A DNA stretch of 64,000 bases from JAFGSI01 sp041287425 (GTDB lineage Bacteria; Chloroflexota; Anaerolineae; Anaerolineales; Villigracilaceae). A program made the position numbers and the translations under genes. The notes beneath the pieces are model-generated. The model worked only from the letters and a program-made list of their open reading frames with translations, was not told the DNA's origin and searched no databases. The DNA lies in assembly GCA_041287425.1 (NCBI GenBank), contig JBEULG010000036.1, positions 33,395 through 97,394 of the forward strand, written 5' to 3'. This document shows, piece after piece, positions 63,690-64,000 of the stretch; the stretch's first letter is position 1, and each line of letters begins with the position of its first letter.

Positions 63690-63861
63690 GCTGACCTCCA
63701 GATACAGTGTACTGCAAATCGGCGAAGATTCAAGCGCGGTTTGGTGGTGCAACTTTGAGCAGTCGTGCCACCGCGGTGGACGTCCGCTCGCCCCAAAGCA
63801 CGCCGCGCAAAAGCGACCCCGGAATCGGCCCTGGCCGACGTTTATGCCCCGCCGCTGCCGC

Positions 63862-64000
63862 GCCGCCCCTCCCGCCGGGGATTCAAATCCCCGGCTCAGG
63901 TCGTGGAAGTCCGCTCGAAGCGGACTGCGGAGTCGGCTTTTGCACAGCACCCTTTAGGGTAGCCGACTTTGATGCCCTGAGGCGGGGGATTTTATCCCCC
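63862..64000. repeat. Palindrome-mosaic repeat, full copy 2
   Basis: Nearly identical to 59971-60111 and truncated by the window end. The 172 bases before it (63690-63861) upstream of the patatin gene hold no feature I recognise. Confidence 0.88.

Overview
The window is a gene-dense, GC-rich bacterial chromosome segment holding about 55 protein genes, one tRNA gene and no rRNA. Gene content and style suggest Chloroflexota, probably class Anaerolineae. The pointers are Pkn-type kinases, a CpXC-domain protein, two-domain fusions, a lipid-flippase/glycosidase cluster, many short palindromic spacer repeats, and start codons placed exactly six bases after a TATAAT box. This taxonomic call is inference from gene content; no marker comparison was possible. 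No prophage, insertion sequence or CRISPR array is visible.

Layout. 1-2.4 kb: a partial CRP-like regulator, a LysM/M23 envelope hydrolase with a DUF192 partner, and a lone receiver protein, all on the minus strand. 2.5-10 kb: ftsH, then minus-strand acyl-CoA ligase, a GNAT-like protein, and an overlapping miaA / UPF0102 / glycosyltransferase unit. 10-16.6 kb: an unrecognised overlapping gene pair, tRNA-Arg(TCT), then a stress run (thiol peroxidase, Hsp20, Lon) with a lone receiver and a GNAT enzyme. 16.6-22.3 kb: efp, a Cys-rich small protein, a HAD-DinB fusion, then fabF, fabH, tatA and a hydrolase. 22.3-27.2 kb: VOC protein and scpA facing threonine synthase and recJ, then a GT2 enzyme. 27.3-34.9 kb: an AAA ATPase, GDPD, a threonine dehydratase-like enzyme and an exported GH3-like protein, followed by a Ser/Thr kinase divergent from an FHA-winged-helix regulator.

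35-40.6 kb (minus): CpXC protein, hybrid GAF/PAS histidine kinase, class-III aminotransferase and ROK sugar kinase. 40.8-48 kb: a central-carbon block, yvcK - gap - pgk - Ser/Thr kinase with TPR-like tail - tpiA - membrane metallopeptidase. 48-49.6 kb: thiamine-binding-like protein, upp and a lone receiver. 49.6-57.4 kb (minus): a glycan cluster (GH38 alpha-mannosidase, flippase with an exported N-terminal domain, GH1 beta-glucosidase) with one intact and one decayed GxxExxY gene. 57.7-62.8 kb: ruvB, a two-gene insert whose nucleotidyltransferase is broken, DUF2905, queA and an AlaX-type editing protein. The window ends with a patatin-like protein and a dispersed repeat.

The strongest points for follow-up are the repeats that reach into genes. 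The 5' end of queA is duplicated, with a palindrome-mosaic repeat between the copies. Palindromic units lie in frame inside the GH38 gene and direct repeats in frame inside queA. Two inverted arrays flank the GxxExxY gene. The consistent TATAAT-N6-start arrangement predicts leaderless mRNAs. The divergent kinase/FHA-regulator pair and the kinase inside the glycolytic operon are the best candidates for uncharacterised signalling circuits. I found no clear multi-gene defence system.
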